64,000 nucleotides of DNA from Toxorhynchites rutilus septentrionalis (lineage: Eukaryota; Arthropoda; Insecta; Diptera; Culicidae): contig NC_073745.1 of the NCBI RefSeq assembly GCF_029784135.1, positions 240,218,191-240,282,190 of the forward strand. The letters are read 5' to 3'. The translations under genes were made by a program, and so were the position numbers. The notes under the pieces were generated by a model. The model saw only the letters and a program-made list of their open reading frames with translations. It did not search any database and was not told the DNA's origin. Below, one piece after another: positions 1 to 12,670 of this stretch. How positions within the stretch are numbered: position 1 is the first letter of the stretch; every line of letters starts with the position of its first letter.

Positions 1-970
1 GGGACCAAGGGCGCTATATCGGCATCGATACCTGTAAATGGTGTTAGAATGAAGTCTATAACCCAAAAAACGTCAGGGTTTTGATTATTAAATTAATTTT
101 AACTTTAAAGTTCAGTATATTAACTTTGAAAAATGAAGTGTTCGCAATTTGAATCATGCGTAAAACTTGATTCAAATTCCGAACACTAATTTTAATGAAG
201 ATTTCTGCATAAAATATCATTTATTGTCATCCATTTATTGTAGATTCTTTCCATTTCTAGCACTTAACATGAAAACAACAAACAACATAGTCGAAAAAAC
301 TACAAGAACTGGAAAATTAACGATGCTTTTTTCTTACAGAATTTGGTAACCCAAGCAGTTTATCATTGGTTCTGACTGTCACTTTTTTGCAAATGCAAAT
401 AAATTATAGGCTATATCGATAGCTGTAAATTATGTTGAATTGATGGCTATAATCCAAAGAATGACATGGTTTTGATTATTCAATTATTTATAACATTAAA
501 GTACAGTAAATTTACATTTGAAAACGAAATGTTCGGAATTTGAATCATGCGTAGGAACTTGATTCATATTGCGAACACTACATTATTATTAATTTCAATG
601 ATGATTTCTGCATAAAATATCATTTTTTCACCCAGTATTCTAGGTTTTTACATTCTCTAGCACTTAACATGAAAACAGCAAACCAAATAGTTAAAACAAC
701 TACAAGAACTGAAGATTGAACGATTCTTGTTTTTACGGTATTTGCTAACGCGAATATTTTATCATTGGTTTTGACTGTCACTTTTTTGCAAATGTCTAAT
801 ATTATAAACTATAGGCTGTATCGATACCTGTAAATGATGTAAAAAAAGCCTATGTCTCAAATAATGTCTGTGTTATCATTATTCAATTATTTATAACATA
901 CAAGTTTAGTAAATTTACATTTAAAAATGAAGTGTTCGGAATTTGAGACTGTTCGGAATATGAGACAAAA
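1..970. repeat. Tandem repeat, period about 397 bp, three units
   Basis: Units begin near 14, 411 and 807, each opening with a version of 'cTRTATCGRYANCTGTAAAT'. Each continues through a shared stretch (GTTTTGATTATTCAATTAT, then AAATGAAGTGTTCGGAATTT). Unit 1 is cut by the window edge only by a few bases. Unit 3 stops near 970, where the inverted-repeat element at 973 begins. No long reading frame is present. It could be a satellite or the inner repeats of a larger element that begins upstream. Confidence 0.7.
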
Positions 971-972
971 CG

Positions 973-2466
973 GTACAGCCATTCCATGTCAAACCGATAT
1001 AGTGGTTCTCAGAATTTCGTCAAAAGTGGTAATATTGTTCTCTATCCCAAAACGTTAGACTCGTATTTTTTTTATTTATCATTAGGATAACCATTTCCAT
1101 CTTAGGTGGTCCGAAAAATAATTTTTCAACTTTTATCCAAAAATGACTTTTTGCAAAAAATCATAACATTTGAACTACCGAACCGAGATATGTTATATAA
1201 GGGGTCTTCGTAGCCTAATTGGTTGCGTGTCCGCTATTAAGCGAACGATAATGAGCTCATAACTCAGAGCCCCTCAACTGACCATCTTTGTGTGTTATTC
1301 TAGCCACTATGTCCACGCAACAATCATCATGTGACGGTAATACCAGCCCCTTACCGCTCACATTTCTGCTGCATCGGTAATTGGCACTATTAATAACATA
1401 ACAAAGGAAGCCTCGTATCAACAATCCCGCTGTGGACAGTCCAACTGTGAATATTCGAATAATAGAAATATTCTTACGCCGAAAAAGGCGTCATGTGTAT
1501 CGACAGAATAGGAATTCTCTTACGCCTGAATGGCTACTGTGTAATAGACAAAACAAATGTTTATCGATGGATATGAATACTCTTGCGCCTAAATATGTTA
1601 AAAGTGTAATAAACAACAAAATTTATCATAAATAAAAAATAAACACGAATGAATTCGTGCTGAATTGCTAAATGAGCCTAATAAAATAAAATTGATGGGA
1701 TAAAAAAAAGAAAATTGAACGTTAGACTCGATTTAGATGATCTGAACCGATTTAGATGATCGACATATTAAATTGAAGCCAATAAGCTAACCTTCTTTGA
1801 AAAAAAAATCATACTTGCGGGAAGATTGGATTCTAGTCGCATAGATCTAGTATAGTCACATAGGAATATTGAACGAAGACTTGAACGAAAACATGTTAAA
1901 TTTGCAAAATAATAACTCAAAAACGAAAAATAACACCTCTTTGATTTTCGGATATATTATGTAAAAAAACTCAGCTCTCCAGAAAAAACATAAAAAATAT
2001 AGCACCTTCTATCTTTAACCGAGAAAACTATGAAGAACTAACTCAATTAATAATTACAAAAACCAAATCCAATGTTTTCGCAAAAGTAATATTTTTCAAA
2101 GAAAACTAACTCATGAGCTTCAATTTGATATGTCGATCTTCTGAATCGGTCCAGCAATTCAAAAGTTATGAATTTTCGTAGTGGAAAAAAGGGTGAAATT
2201 TTGTTTTTTTGAACCATTGGTTAACTTTGAAAAATCATATCTCAAAAACGCAAAAAATGGCATCTCTGATTCCGAGATATGTTATGTAAAAAATCCTCAG
2301 CTTTCAAGAAAAAATATAAAAAATGATTTTTTGAACCCTAAAATGGAAATGGCCACCCTAACGATAAAATTTAAAAATACGGGTCTAATGTTTTGCGATA
2401 AACAACAAAATACCACTTTTGATGTAAATCTGAGAACCACTACATCGGTTTGACATGGAATAGCTG
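973..2466. mobile_element. Long-inverted-repeat (foldback/MITE-like) element, flanked by TA
   Basis: The left end CAGCCATTCCATGTCAAACC (973) is matched by the reverse complement of the right end (CAGCTATTCCATGTCAAACC, finishing at 2466). TA lies on both outer sides. The arms continue inward for several hundred bases with about 75-80% match by eye. Left-arm sequence resumes at about 1720 after a SINE insertion (1201-1719), pairing with 2160-2060. There is no transposase frame. The TA target and CAG ends fit a non-autonomous Tc1/mariner-pogo type element; that assignment is inference. Confidence 0.7.
1201..1719 (+). mobile_element. tRNA-headed SINE-like element (family C, copy 1)
   Basis: The head has a tRNA-like A-box region (TAGCCTAATTGGTTGCG, about 1211) and a B-box-like GAGCTCATAACTC near 1253. 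The body has GTCCACGCAACAATCATCA and TTACGCC-type repeats. The 3' end is AAATGAGCCTAATAAAATAA. Related copies in reverse orientation lie at 20866-21290, 33786-34170 and (partial) 17225-17430. It sits inside the left arm of the 973-2466 element, so it arrived later. No target duplication was resolved. Confidence 0.6.
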
Positions 2467-4778
2467 TATATTCTAAATAACAAACAGAACCTTGATCTGG
2501 AATGTGACAAATTTTATGATAAAATTTCCAAAAAATCCTAATCTCTTTCCCGAAGTCTCTTCAGCAATTAAACACTTTATTCACTCAATAAAATTCATCA
2601 TACAATATGACTTTTTGATTAAGAGGGGACCTCTGTCCGTAAAGTCCAGAAATCATGAATTTTCGTGAATTTTTTCCGGATGCTAGGAGTAAAGTGAAGT
2701 GTTCGGGTGTTCTGCTTATTGTTTAAGGTATATTTGAAGGTGTGTTTTCTATTTTTTTATTGCACAAATAATGACTATTACGTTGTTGACAGCTGGATGC
2801 GTAGATGCTGTCTGAAAAGCGGTACCTTGCTGATGGTATTGATTATGAAGCAACGTGGTGTGGCAGAACCAATTCCAATAAATATTTTGAAACTTAAGGC
2901 CAATACCTAAAGCGTTACATAGGGGTTTTTGAAAATTTGAAAAATTACCAAAATGACAGATTTGTTAAAAATTAGCCGGGGTCCCCCCTTGATTCGTTTT
3001 GGCCTACGTGTTTCAGGCTATTTGGTCAACCTAGAGATGGAAGTAATAAAATCGAACAAGTTCGACTTCCCTGGAAAACTCGTAGTATTGTTGTATACTC
3101 CGTAAAAAACGATACCCAGAGTATCTTGCAATGGTTTGGAGCTGGGCTTAAAAAAGATTTGTAAATAAATAAATAGCCGAAACGGTAGGCCATTTCGAAC
3201 AAAAGATTCAAAGCTTTTGTAGTTCAAAAATTATTTCAATTAAGAGAGAAAAATTGACGTTAGATTAACGAAGACGAGACAGTGGGAATTGTTCATTCAA
3301 TTTTACGTTTGATTACTGACGGACTATCATATACACAAGTAATTTGATTACTTAGCCAACAGCAGTACGATCGCAATTCTAAACGAATACCCAACATGAA
3401 CAAACATTTGCACCACAAACAATGTTGCTTTGAATGCAGAAAAAAGCGATTGAAACTTGCCGTAATTCAGCACAATTACATTACTGCTGAATAGGTAATC
3501 AGAAAACAAGTTCGCGGCTATTTTCAAGCACACACACACACACACCTATTACAACGTGGAGTTAAATTTGATCTTTCTTGATTCGAAGGTATGTAAATAT
3601 GATACATTGCTTGATAACGTGCGTGATGGGAAACTGACTTTTTAATAATTTCCACCCGTCAGCAATAAAACATCCTCTGGATGATTCTGGATGGTATGGC
3701 TCTGGTGTGTCGCCAGATGTTTGCCCGGTTTAATTAATTTATATCCCAACTTTTGCAAGACAGCAGAAACAGTAGCAGTAGCAGTTCGCGCTTTGCAGCC
3801 ATTGTCGTTTTAGGTCTGTATGTTCCCTAGCTGTTCTCCGTCGGTTGTATTAATGCGCGCTTTGATTGATCCATACGCCAACTCATTTCATCCGAGCAGC
3901 AGCAGCAGCGGCGTCGGTAGATATTATGACGCGTCGACGTATGCATCTACATAAACAACACCACTCGTTCTTTCAAGCGAAATGTTTTCATTGGCTCAGA
4001 GGAATTCGCATGTGCAACTCAGTCATGCAGTCACGCCGATCAATTTATCCGAAGTAATATGCCCCAACCGCCGCAACCATATACGGCGGTCCAGTTTAAA
4101 GCGTTTGAGACGCGTTTCCTGTCCTCGACGACCAGCAAACCGAGACGGCCGATGGGGGACGAGGGTCGTTATTCGCTTTGATGACGGGCGGTGAACCAGT
4201 TTGAATTGTTCGAGCAAAAATACGGTTGTTTTAGTCCAAACTCTAGCCGACAAATGGTGGGTTACCAAGGGGTGGAGGATTTGCGAAAATTTGCGTAGAT
4301 CTGCGATTTTGTTTGATTTTTACGGAAAATGGATTCATCAGCAAAATCTATGAAATTTGGTATAATTTCCATTAAATTCAATGCATTTTTTGTTAGTACG
4401 ATAAAGAACGATAAAAATCGCTTTTTTGGCGTAGGATAAGTCTTTCGGGAGCATATTGGTGGTACAAATTGAACAACGGAAATCGATCGAATCGTGGAAA
4501 ATGTCCAATTTTAAACGCTTATTGCTCAGACATTTTTGGATGGATTGATGAGATTTTAGTGTCAATCGAACAATTGAAAAATCTCAACTGTTATCCAAAC
4601 GGAAATATCGCGTTCTGATTGGTCAAAATCGGAGACACAAGCTTCCTCTTGTACTAACAATTATTGCTCAGTCATTTCCTGATAGATTTACGAGAGTTTT
4701 GCATCAACTGTTTTGGGCACTCCACAATAAATGATTACAGGGAGAATGAATAAAATATATATTTTATAAAACCAAGGT
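2467..4778. other. No gene recognised
   Basis: AT-rich sequence with only short random frames. A (CA)n run of about 16 bases ends near 3546. A short unique block at 3740-4260 is more GC-rich and contains a CAG run at 3896-3910. It has no convincing coding or splice structure. Confidence 0.5.
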
Positions 4779-4922
4779 ACCTGGAGAAATTGGCATTGCA
4801 AATACCATCGAGTTGGGGGAGCTTTTGTTCCTACCGAAATATATTTCCCTAATACGGACTTCAAAACCGAGTTGCCTAGGGAAATCGGCATTTCAAATAT
4901 ATGCAAGTTGGGGGCATTTTTG
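4779..4922. repeat. Diverged direct duplication, about 80-95 bp per unit
   Basis: The segment GGAGAAATTGGCATTGCAAA followed by GAGTTGGGGG recurs as GGGAAATCGGCATTTCAAAT followed by AAGTTGGGGG about 80 bp later. No coding signal. A weakly similar stretch occurs near 6660-6740, so this may be part of a dispersed repeat. The stretch 4923-5837 after it shows nothing recognisable. Confidence 0.45.
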
Positions 4923-5837
4923 TATTGCAAGTAAGGTGAGTGATACGATTAATTCTAGCAAATAAAATATAAACTTGTAACTTTAGTGCTGGTTGCTTCG
5001 CGAAATTTCATATCAATTGTTAAATTGTTGTTGTTACATGCTTTCTTGGGAGTTGGCAGCACCATCTCGAATAGCAGTAAAATGTTGTGGGTGTACTTGA
5101 AATTTTCCAAAAAAGAATTGGACTACTTTTAGAATAGGGTCTATTTTTTCCTAATTTTTTACAAAAAATTATTATTCAAAAACTATGATACCTTCAAAAT
5201 TATGGTCAAAGGGTGAAATGTAGAAAAGTGTCTTATATTCCATAAAAACGCAAAAAAAATTAGATTTCGCCGAAAAAAAAAATTTTTAAAATTAAAACTC
5301 ATTTTTCTCAAAAAATTATTTTTTTTTAATTCACAAAAAATATATGAACAGCCCTTACAATTTCCAACAAATCGTCCATACATCGGAAGACGAGCACTAT
5401 TACAGGAAAAAAAAATTTCTAACAACTTTTTTATGTTTACTTTGAAAAAATCGCGATTGATCATACATAAAAGTGTTACATTAATAGTAATTTTTCAAAG
5501 AAAACATGAAAGAGTTGTTGTCAGCGGATATCATAACTTTTACTAGGAATGTTTGAAAATAATTGTTTTCTTTGTGAAAGAAATTTGTTTTTTGTTATCA
5601 ATACCTTCAAACATTCATTCATTCATTTTCTTACTAAGCGCAGGTTCATGAGTCAAATCGCAGAACTGTTCATTGATTGATATTCTAATCGACACCGTTG
5701 AATTCACCTTTTACTATAAAATTCCTAGTACTTCTACCAAAGCTCATCATTATAATATCAGGTTATTCTCAACCACAACCATTAACATGTTTCTCCGTTA
5801 CATGAAATAAATTTTTGATGCATAAAATATGATAGAA

Positions 5838-6545
5838 TTAAGGCAGATCCCTCCCCTCTTCTCCCCTGAGAGAAGGGGGTAGGAGTGGCGAACCCCCTGA
5901 GAAACGTTTATCGATCCCTAAAACCTCTATATGCTAAGTTTAATTCCATTTGTTTGATTAGTTCTCGAGTTGTTCAGCACCATCCCCTCCCCCTCTTTAA
6001 CCAACATAGAATCATTTATTGCACCCTAAAACCTCCACATGCAAAATTTCGTTTCATTTACTTGATTAGTTCTCTAGTAATGCAGAAATTTGTGTTTCAT
6101 TTGTATGGTAGCACCCCCCTTCCCCTAGAGAGGAGGGTGGTGTGTCTAACCACCGTGAAAACATTTATTGCGTCCTAAAACCTCCACATTCCTAATTTGG
6201 TTTCGTTTGCTTGATTAATTCTCGAGCAATGCAGAAATTTGTGTTTCATTTGTATGGTAGCCCCCCTTAGAGAGGGGGGGATGGAATGTCTAACCACCGT
6301 GAAAACATTTATTGCGCCCTAAAACCTCCATATACCTAATTTGGTTTTGTTAGCTTAATTAATTCTCGAGTAATGCACAATTTTTTTATTTCATTTGTAT
6401 GGCAGCCCCCCCTTAGAGAGAGGGGAGGAGTATCTAACCACCATAGAATCGTTTATTGCACTCTAACACCTCCCCACGCCAAATTTGGTTTGGTTTGCTA
6501 GAATAATTCTCGAGTAATACAGAAATTTGTGTTTCATCTGCATAT
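5838..6545. repeat. Tandem array, period roughly 120-150 bp, about five units
   Basis: Each unit has a C-run/G-run hairpin (CCCCCCTTAGAGAGGGGGG type). It is followed by TCTAACCACCGTGAAAACAT, TATTGCNCCCTAAAACCTCC, and then TGATTAATTCTCGAGTAATG, AGAAATTTGTGTTTCATTTG and TATGGNAGCC. Units are clear around 5870, 5990, 6115, 6265 and 6405. The strong hairpins and regular period suggest a satellite. It is non-coding. Confidence 0.75.
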
Positions 6546-7060
6546 TTCTACGCGTCTATCACAATTAATAAAATGTTATTTTTCATTAGATGAACATTTG
6601 AATAACTGTAAAATGCCAAGTGTTATCTAAACGCCCTAACTGCCAAGTTTTGATTGGCCCGATTTACGGTTTCCCCAAACACAAACTTCAAAATCGATGT
6701 ACCTGTGGAAATCCGTTCCTTCCGTTTACATGTTTTGGTAGTCCTAGGCATCATATCAAACGTAAAAGGACTTTTAGCATAACTTTGAAAATGTTTCAAG
6801 AACAAAATTCAGAGTAATTTCTGTTTGGAGATAAAGTAAGTCAAACATAGAAACTATAAAGAAAAACATTTACACTAGAGATGAAACGGATATCCGGCCC
6901 ATCCGGTCAATATTTGCTATCCGGTCGAATACCGGATATTGGAAAAAATTCAAAATTTCTCATTAACACAACATAAATTATAAAAAAATAAATAAAATAG
7001 CTAGCACATTGAAATCGTTAATAATAAGGTTTGCTTACTGAAATGTTTGTTGTTGATGTT

Positions 7061-8188
7061 TTTTTTTTATTTAAATCGTTTATTTTTACAGGCTCAGTTA
7101 CATAGGTTTAAAGGAGCCGAACTCCTTACTGTATTGTTACTTGTATATATACATTTTTCCTTAATTCTAATGTTAATAATATAGGAAACCGATTACTCGC
7201 GGTCGACTCGAGTTTAGAAGGGTGACATATTTTCTTCAGGAAAAGGAGGGGATATGAGGATATATTGACAATGATCACACTCACACACTCAATCACACTC
7301 ATCACACTCAATTCTTAAACCTATCTTATATCTAATATGTATTTACATTTCATCTTATTCTTAAGAAGGGATCCGATCTCTCACAAAGGAAAAGGAAAAG
7401 GAAAAACTAAGGGTATAAGGACAATCACACACGAAGATCGATAGCTTTAAGGAATACATATATTTGGGACATGTAATCAAGGTCTAACCGAGCCAACACG
7501 TCTCTCACCGGCACCATGGGCTGCCTTCCTCGGGCCCGAAGGGTGTCTTCTAAATTCGATCTGGCGACAAGATACAGCTCGCACGACCAAACAACGTGCT
7601 CGATGTCGTGGTAACCTTGGCCACAAACACAAAGATTGTTGTCGGCAAGATTAATACGAAAGAGTAGCGCATCTAACGAACAGTGATTGCACATGAGTCG
7701 GGAGAAGGTGCGAATAAAGTCCCGACTCAAGTCCAGACTTTTGAACCATGGTTTGAGGCTATCTTTAGGGATAATCGAGTGGATCCACCGGCCCAATTCA
7801 TCTTCGTTCCATTTGCGTTGCCAGTTAACTATGGTATTTTTGCGGACTAAAGAATAAAATTCATTGAAGGCGATTTGACGCTGATAAATATCGCCTTCAA
7901 TTGCACCTACCTTTGCTAATGAGTCAGCCCTCTCATTATCCGGAATTGAGCAATGTGAAGGGACCCAGACAAAGGTAATGACATAACAGCGTCTGGATAA
8001 AGCACTCAAAATTTCTCGTATTCTCTCAAGGAAGTACGGCGAGTGCTTTTCCGGCCTCACTGAACGGATAGCTTCGACAGAGCTAAGACTATCCGTTACA
8101 ATGTAATAGTGTTCAACAGGTCGTGAGGCGACGCTGTCCAGCGCCCAGTGTATCGCTGCCAATTCAGCAATATACACTGAGCAAGGAA
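7061..8188 (-). mobile_element. 5'-truncated LINE (RNase H-bearing non-LTR retrotransposon)
   Basis: The insertion is bounded by a perfect 13-bp target duplication TGTTGTTGATGTT at 7048-7060 and 8189-8201. A T-run at 7061, the poly(A) tail read on the + strand, marks the 3' end. The body contains the 3' part of an ORF2 (7425-8177) and a 3' UTR of about 360 bp whose end (GGCTCAGTTACATAGGTTTA) recurs at 61914-62110. Truncation at the 5' end is typical of target-primed reverse transcription. Confidence 0.88.
7425..8177 (-). pseudogene. LINE ORF2 C-terminal fragment: RNase H domain plus zinc-binding tail
   Basis: This open frame of 250 residues starts inside an RNase H fold. Visible are AELAAIHWAL (the glutamate-bearing helix), IVTDSLSSVEAI (catalytic aspartate) and HCSIPDNERADSLAK (the H-x-N-x-x-A-D motif). 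The first catalytic aspartate strand lies in the missing 5' part. A C-terminal CVCG...HDIEHVVWSC segment is the Cys/His motif usual at the end of I/R1/Loa-type LINE polyproteins. Reverse transcriptase and endonuclease are absent because the copy is 5'-truncated. It is not a host gene. The clade assignment within RNase H-bearing LINEs is uncertain. Confidence 0.85.
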
Positions 8189-8201
8189 TGTTGTTGATGT
8201 T

Positions 8202-9230
8202 GTCATAGTTTATTATTTTTATGTAAAAATGTGTTTATCTGAAACCTTCTTATCTTCTGAAAGTGAATCCTTTATTCGCTTGATGCACACATTCAGTGTT
8301 TTCCAGTTTCGTATTTGTAAATAAAAAGCCGGAACCGAATATCTAAAAAAAACGTTCTTTTGAATTTTACTATTTTTAAAAAATTGGAAAACCTAAGAAA
8401 AAGCGTTTTTAACCGCCTTTTGTTTTTCAAACGACCGCCATTTTGTCAAAAAAGTTGTTTTTGACCTGTCCGAGGTTCATGCGATAACGGCATATTTACT
8501 GATCCAGAATCTGTTCGATTTTTGTGTTTCAGATAACCAGAAGGGCTGGAATCGTGTGCGCCATGGCACTACTTTTTTCTACCCCGTCACTTCATCAGCT
8601 TGTTACTATTCTAGTTATGAATATTTTTTTCTCCGTCGTTCAATTTTTGTTTTATTGTTAAAGGATAGATGAACAAATAAATATAGTAAAAATATTATTT
8701 GTTTTATTTTTACGCAGCTCGAAAAAAAATTCGAAATTCTAGAATACCCTTTTAAATGAGCATAAGAAAGGTTTATAAATACTGCTGGGTGATAGAAAAT
8801 TAGTTTTTGCGCATTTTTGAGTAACCATGAACAGTTTGTTTTTGCTTCGATATAAAAATTAAAAAAATTAAGTTGCCTTATATCGGGGTATAACTGTATT
8901 TGAAAAAATAATTCCTAGTGGTCTATTGACCTGTGAAAAAAAAACATTTCCTGCATCCTGCAAGTGTAGATATGTTCATTGAAATTGGAAGTCATGCAAA
9001 ATTTTCAATTTTCCTGGTAGACTTCCCTTAGACACTGATAAATTATTTTCCAGTAATTTGATTATTTCACAAATCATCTATTTACATAACAAATTTGAAC
9101 GCTTCCAATTACAACAAGAACTAAGTTAACTGTTCCTTCCTTCTAATGCATCTCTCCTGATTGGACGAGATAAAATTTGGAAAACAGCGGAAAAGCAATT
9201 TGAAAAATTCCCATCATGACGTAACAACGT
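8202..9230. other. No gene recognised
   Basis: AT-rich DNA with short frames only. The sequences on either side of the LINE (6880-6960 with repeated ATCCGGT, and 8320-8345 with GCCGGAACCGAATATC) may be the two ends of an older element split by the LINE, but the match is too short to call. Confidence 0.4.
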
Positions 9231-9239
9231 TACCCAAAA

Positions 9240-11110
9240 ATAGAATCTTTAACCTGATTCTTCCCACAAGCTATGTTCGTTTCCCCCGCTCAACTTTCCA
9301 TTACTTCCCCCCTATTTCAACTAGCAGCACGATGTGTACGCAACTTCCCACCACATTGTTTCTTCGAATTCCACACGAAACTCGCTCGGGAAAATCGCGA
9401 AAGTTTTCCCTCCACTTTTTGCCATTCAATGTGGAAAAGAGGGAGATCCATCGACGAGTGCGGCGAAATCAGGCGAACGCGCATGCAGGAGCTTATTAAA
9501 TTACATAGTCTAAATTCTACCGGTTCGATATTAGCGCCATCGCTGCGCCGCTGCAGTGAGTGGAGGTGGCACAACGCGCCACACCCCCACAAACGCATAA
9601 GCGCCAGAACACGATATCGGCGCAAAACCAATTACCGTCAGCTGCAGCCATCGACCGAACGCGGACGCTTGCCTTATTCGTCGTAATCGCTGCTTTTACG
9701 GCAATATGCTGCACTTCTGATTACCGGAACAAAAAATTTAAAAGCATTCTTCCCAAATCTCGTCTTTTCGGTTGGTAACTGAATAGCCTTATCCATTCAA
9801 AATATATTTCAATAGACATTACCTTTCCTCGTTTGAATATGTACTCTACATCACCTACACAGGAAACATTATCAAGTGTCGTGATAGGAAAACGAGAAAG
9901 AAGAACGCGAAACAACGAAAAAAAACGCTCCGTGTACACTCTTCTACCATTAAACAGAGATTTACTTCCGTTCGATATGTATGTCGCTTCCGGTTATTCG
10001 CATGTCTTCACCGTGTCATCGTCATCGCGTGCCCGTCTTCCGTTTACCGTCATTTCCTTGGCCCCAGGTTGACACTTTCGTGTCATCGTCGGTGTTTAGT
10101 GTTGCCCGAGGGGGTTGCAATTGATATACGTAAGTGTTACATCGTGATAGAGTCGGTTATTTGGATGGAAAACTACGAAGAACCGATTCCTACCTTTCCA
10201 TTGACCTTAAAAATGAAGGAATTCCTTCGAATGTTCGTTTCGGTTATGTATGTTTTTTTTTTTCTCGGATGCATACCCAAAAATAAGCTGATGTTTTTAT
10301 TTTTCTGCTTGTCGCACAAGAATGAAAACATAAAATCTACCCAACATTCGGGGGGAAAACGGAACAGCTGTGTGCAGGCCTGGCTATGAATATATCTGTA
10401 ACCGTACAACGAGGCGTGGTGGAGGAAACGAGAACAACAAGGGCAACCTGACCCTCCGTTCCACTATTCAGCTCCGGTTGAGTTCCGAAAGGTTGTCTAA
10501 ACACACATCATCCATTTATATATAATATTTTCTCTAGAAAACAAAATCTCAAAAACGGGAAGCCAGAGTAACATGCACCATAATCGAAAAAGATAAAACA
10601 CTACAACTGATGGTGACGTTGACATGGCACATCTTTTCCTGCCGTCTTCCGGTTCGTAAGATGGGAAAAAGATGGTACGATACATTCTTTTCCCTTTCCT
10701 CTCAGAATGCCGTATGTCGTACGGAAGCCGCTCAACGGTTAGACCCATTTCTCCTTCGGTGGTGCGTTTCCAGCTGCATGGATTTAATAACTGACGAATC
10801 CCAACGATAAACTAAACAACAGTGTGTTTCCCCCTTTTTTGCCCACGAGCGGATGGGTCAAGGCAACACCGCTCACGGTCGGTTCGGTCGGCCCTTCCGT
10901 AACATCTTTTCACTTCACTTCCATTCCCGCGGCAGGGACAGGTTCCGCAATTTTATGGGCTGTTTGTTTTAGTCTAGCACTGCCGCGCTAGTGGAGCCGC
11001 ATCGTCTTCGGAGTGACGCTGATTTGCCGAAGAAAACGGTTTATATACACCGGATTCAAAATGGATTTTCTCGGCACATTACTCTCCGCAGGGATTTAGT
11101 ACTTTGTAAG
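9240..11110 (+). promoter_or_regulatory. Candidate upstream/5' exon region of the kinase gene (speculative)
   Basis: This block is unique by eye and more GC-rich than its surroundings. It has no TE hallmarks and contains good splice-donor matches (ATATAC|GTAAGT at about 10129; TTT|GTAAGT at about 11104). The kinase coding sequence on the same strand begins at 21931 with an internal exon that needs an upstream start exon, so this block could hold a promoter or untranslated first exon. No TATA-Inr pair or start codon could be tied to it. Confidence 0.25.
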
Positions 11111-12668
11111 TTATGGCACATGCTCAACACTGTATCACTTTTCCGCATCGTTTGCTCTTGTTAACAGACAGGCTTGATAGCTTGCTCCCGGAAAGAGGGC
11201 AGTAGAATTCGTTTTTATTTCATCTGCTGCGTGTTTGCGATCTTCTCCGACGATTTGTTAGGCGTCAAACTAGACTAACACAAGGCTTTTCCAATTTAGT
11301 TTCATCGCTATTAATCATCGGTATCCCTGCAGGGGACGAATTTATCAACTAACGAACCCGGATGGATAAAACTCGGACGACGACGTAATTTAAATTTATT
11401 GGACTTTTTCGATTGATGGGATGAACGTTAATTCAACTAAGGAATCAACGACACAATGTCGAAGAGATGGGCGCTGAATAGAATCAAACAGAATCATGCC
11501 TGTTGTAGAAAACGACAAACAACGACCATAACCAAAACAACACTACTGAAAGGTGTCCATGATAAAATTACATCACACGCGAATTGCTCTAATTTTAAAG
11601 CATTTGATTTTTTTTTTCTTTAGATCACAAGTTAAAAAAAAATTATTCGTCAACATTGGTTGTGCAAAAGTAACAAAAAATTGAATCGAAAAAACAGCTT
11701 GTTCGTGAAAAAAAAATCTAAAAGTCTTTGAATAGTGAATATATTTCAATTTCAACCTTATAACTTTTCCATCATGGTTTCGAACAATGGTGGGAACCGT
11801 ACAAACTACAGTTTCTCGTGTTATAAAATGTTTCGCAGTATGTCTGATTAACGGTAATAACGAAGATGGGGAGAAAAAAATCTTACGGGTTGTTTTCAGG
11901 ACACGACCACATTTATGACGTAGGATTACGAAACTATTTTGTTCAATTCGCTTGTTTAACAACGCATCGAAATTTTATAATTAATTAATTTTTTCATCAA
12001 AATTTTAAAACTATTTCAACCATTTGGTGGGGTCGGCGGACGTATAATATTTCTCCCAAACCTTTTTGATTTTATCCGCTAACATCTGAAACTACCGACT
12101 GAGATATTTTGACTATTATTGGAAATGTAAATACTAACGCAACAGACAGAGATTACGTCTAGCTATGCGAACAAATGTTAATTGAAAAGTTTGATTGTCC
12201 GCATAAATAGACGCAAGCGTTTTCCAATTGGAAAAAATATGTTTTAATCCGCAAAATCGCCTAGGCTCTCATTTGCCGATAATATCCTTCAAATGGACAG
12301 ATAATTTCATTGGAAATTTGCATGGTTACGCTTGTTAGCAAAAACACAACCAAATTGCGTTTTCCCAACACTAAGGGTGTTGGTGATTACGTCTCCTATG
12401 CAAACATGGGCAGCATAACATACGAGATTATGTAGAACATAATTTTTTTTGTGAACTTTGTGAAACAGTCTCCAGCATGCAGTCCTCGTTTGTGACTACA
12501 TGTATCGCAAAAATAATTAATCTTATTTTTTTTATCTTTCTTTTTGAACATACAGAAAGATCCTTACCCTTTACATCTCTAAAGAGCCGCAATAGATGGA
12601 GTTTTTCATTCAATCTTTCATTTTTATCTCCATCACAAAAATCACAAACAAGTCGTTCCACCAATTGT
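11111..12668. other. No gene; holds one copy of a dispersed motif
   Basis: AT-rich non-coding DNA. At 11887-11930 lies a recognisable copy of a motif (GACACGACC ... TGACGTAGGATTACG) that recurs elsewhere in the window (17985-18030, 29230-29270, 50523-50567 and shorter partial copies). No coding region is supported. Confidence 0.5.
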
Positions 12669-12670
12669 AT

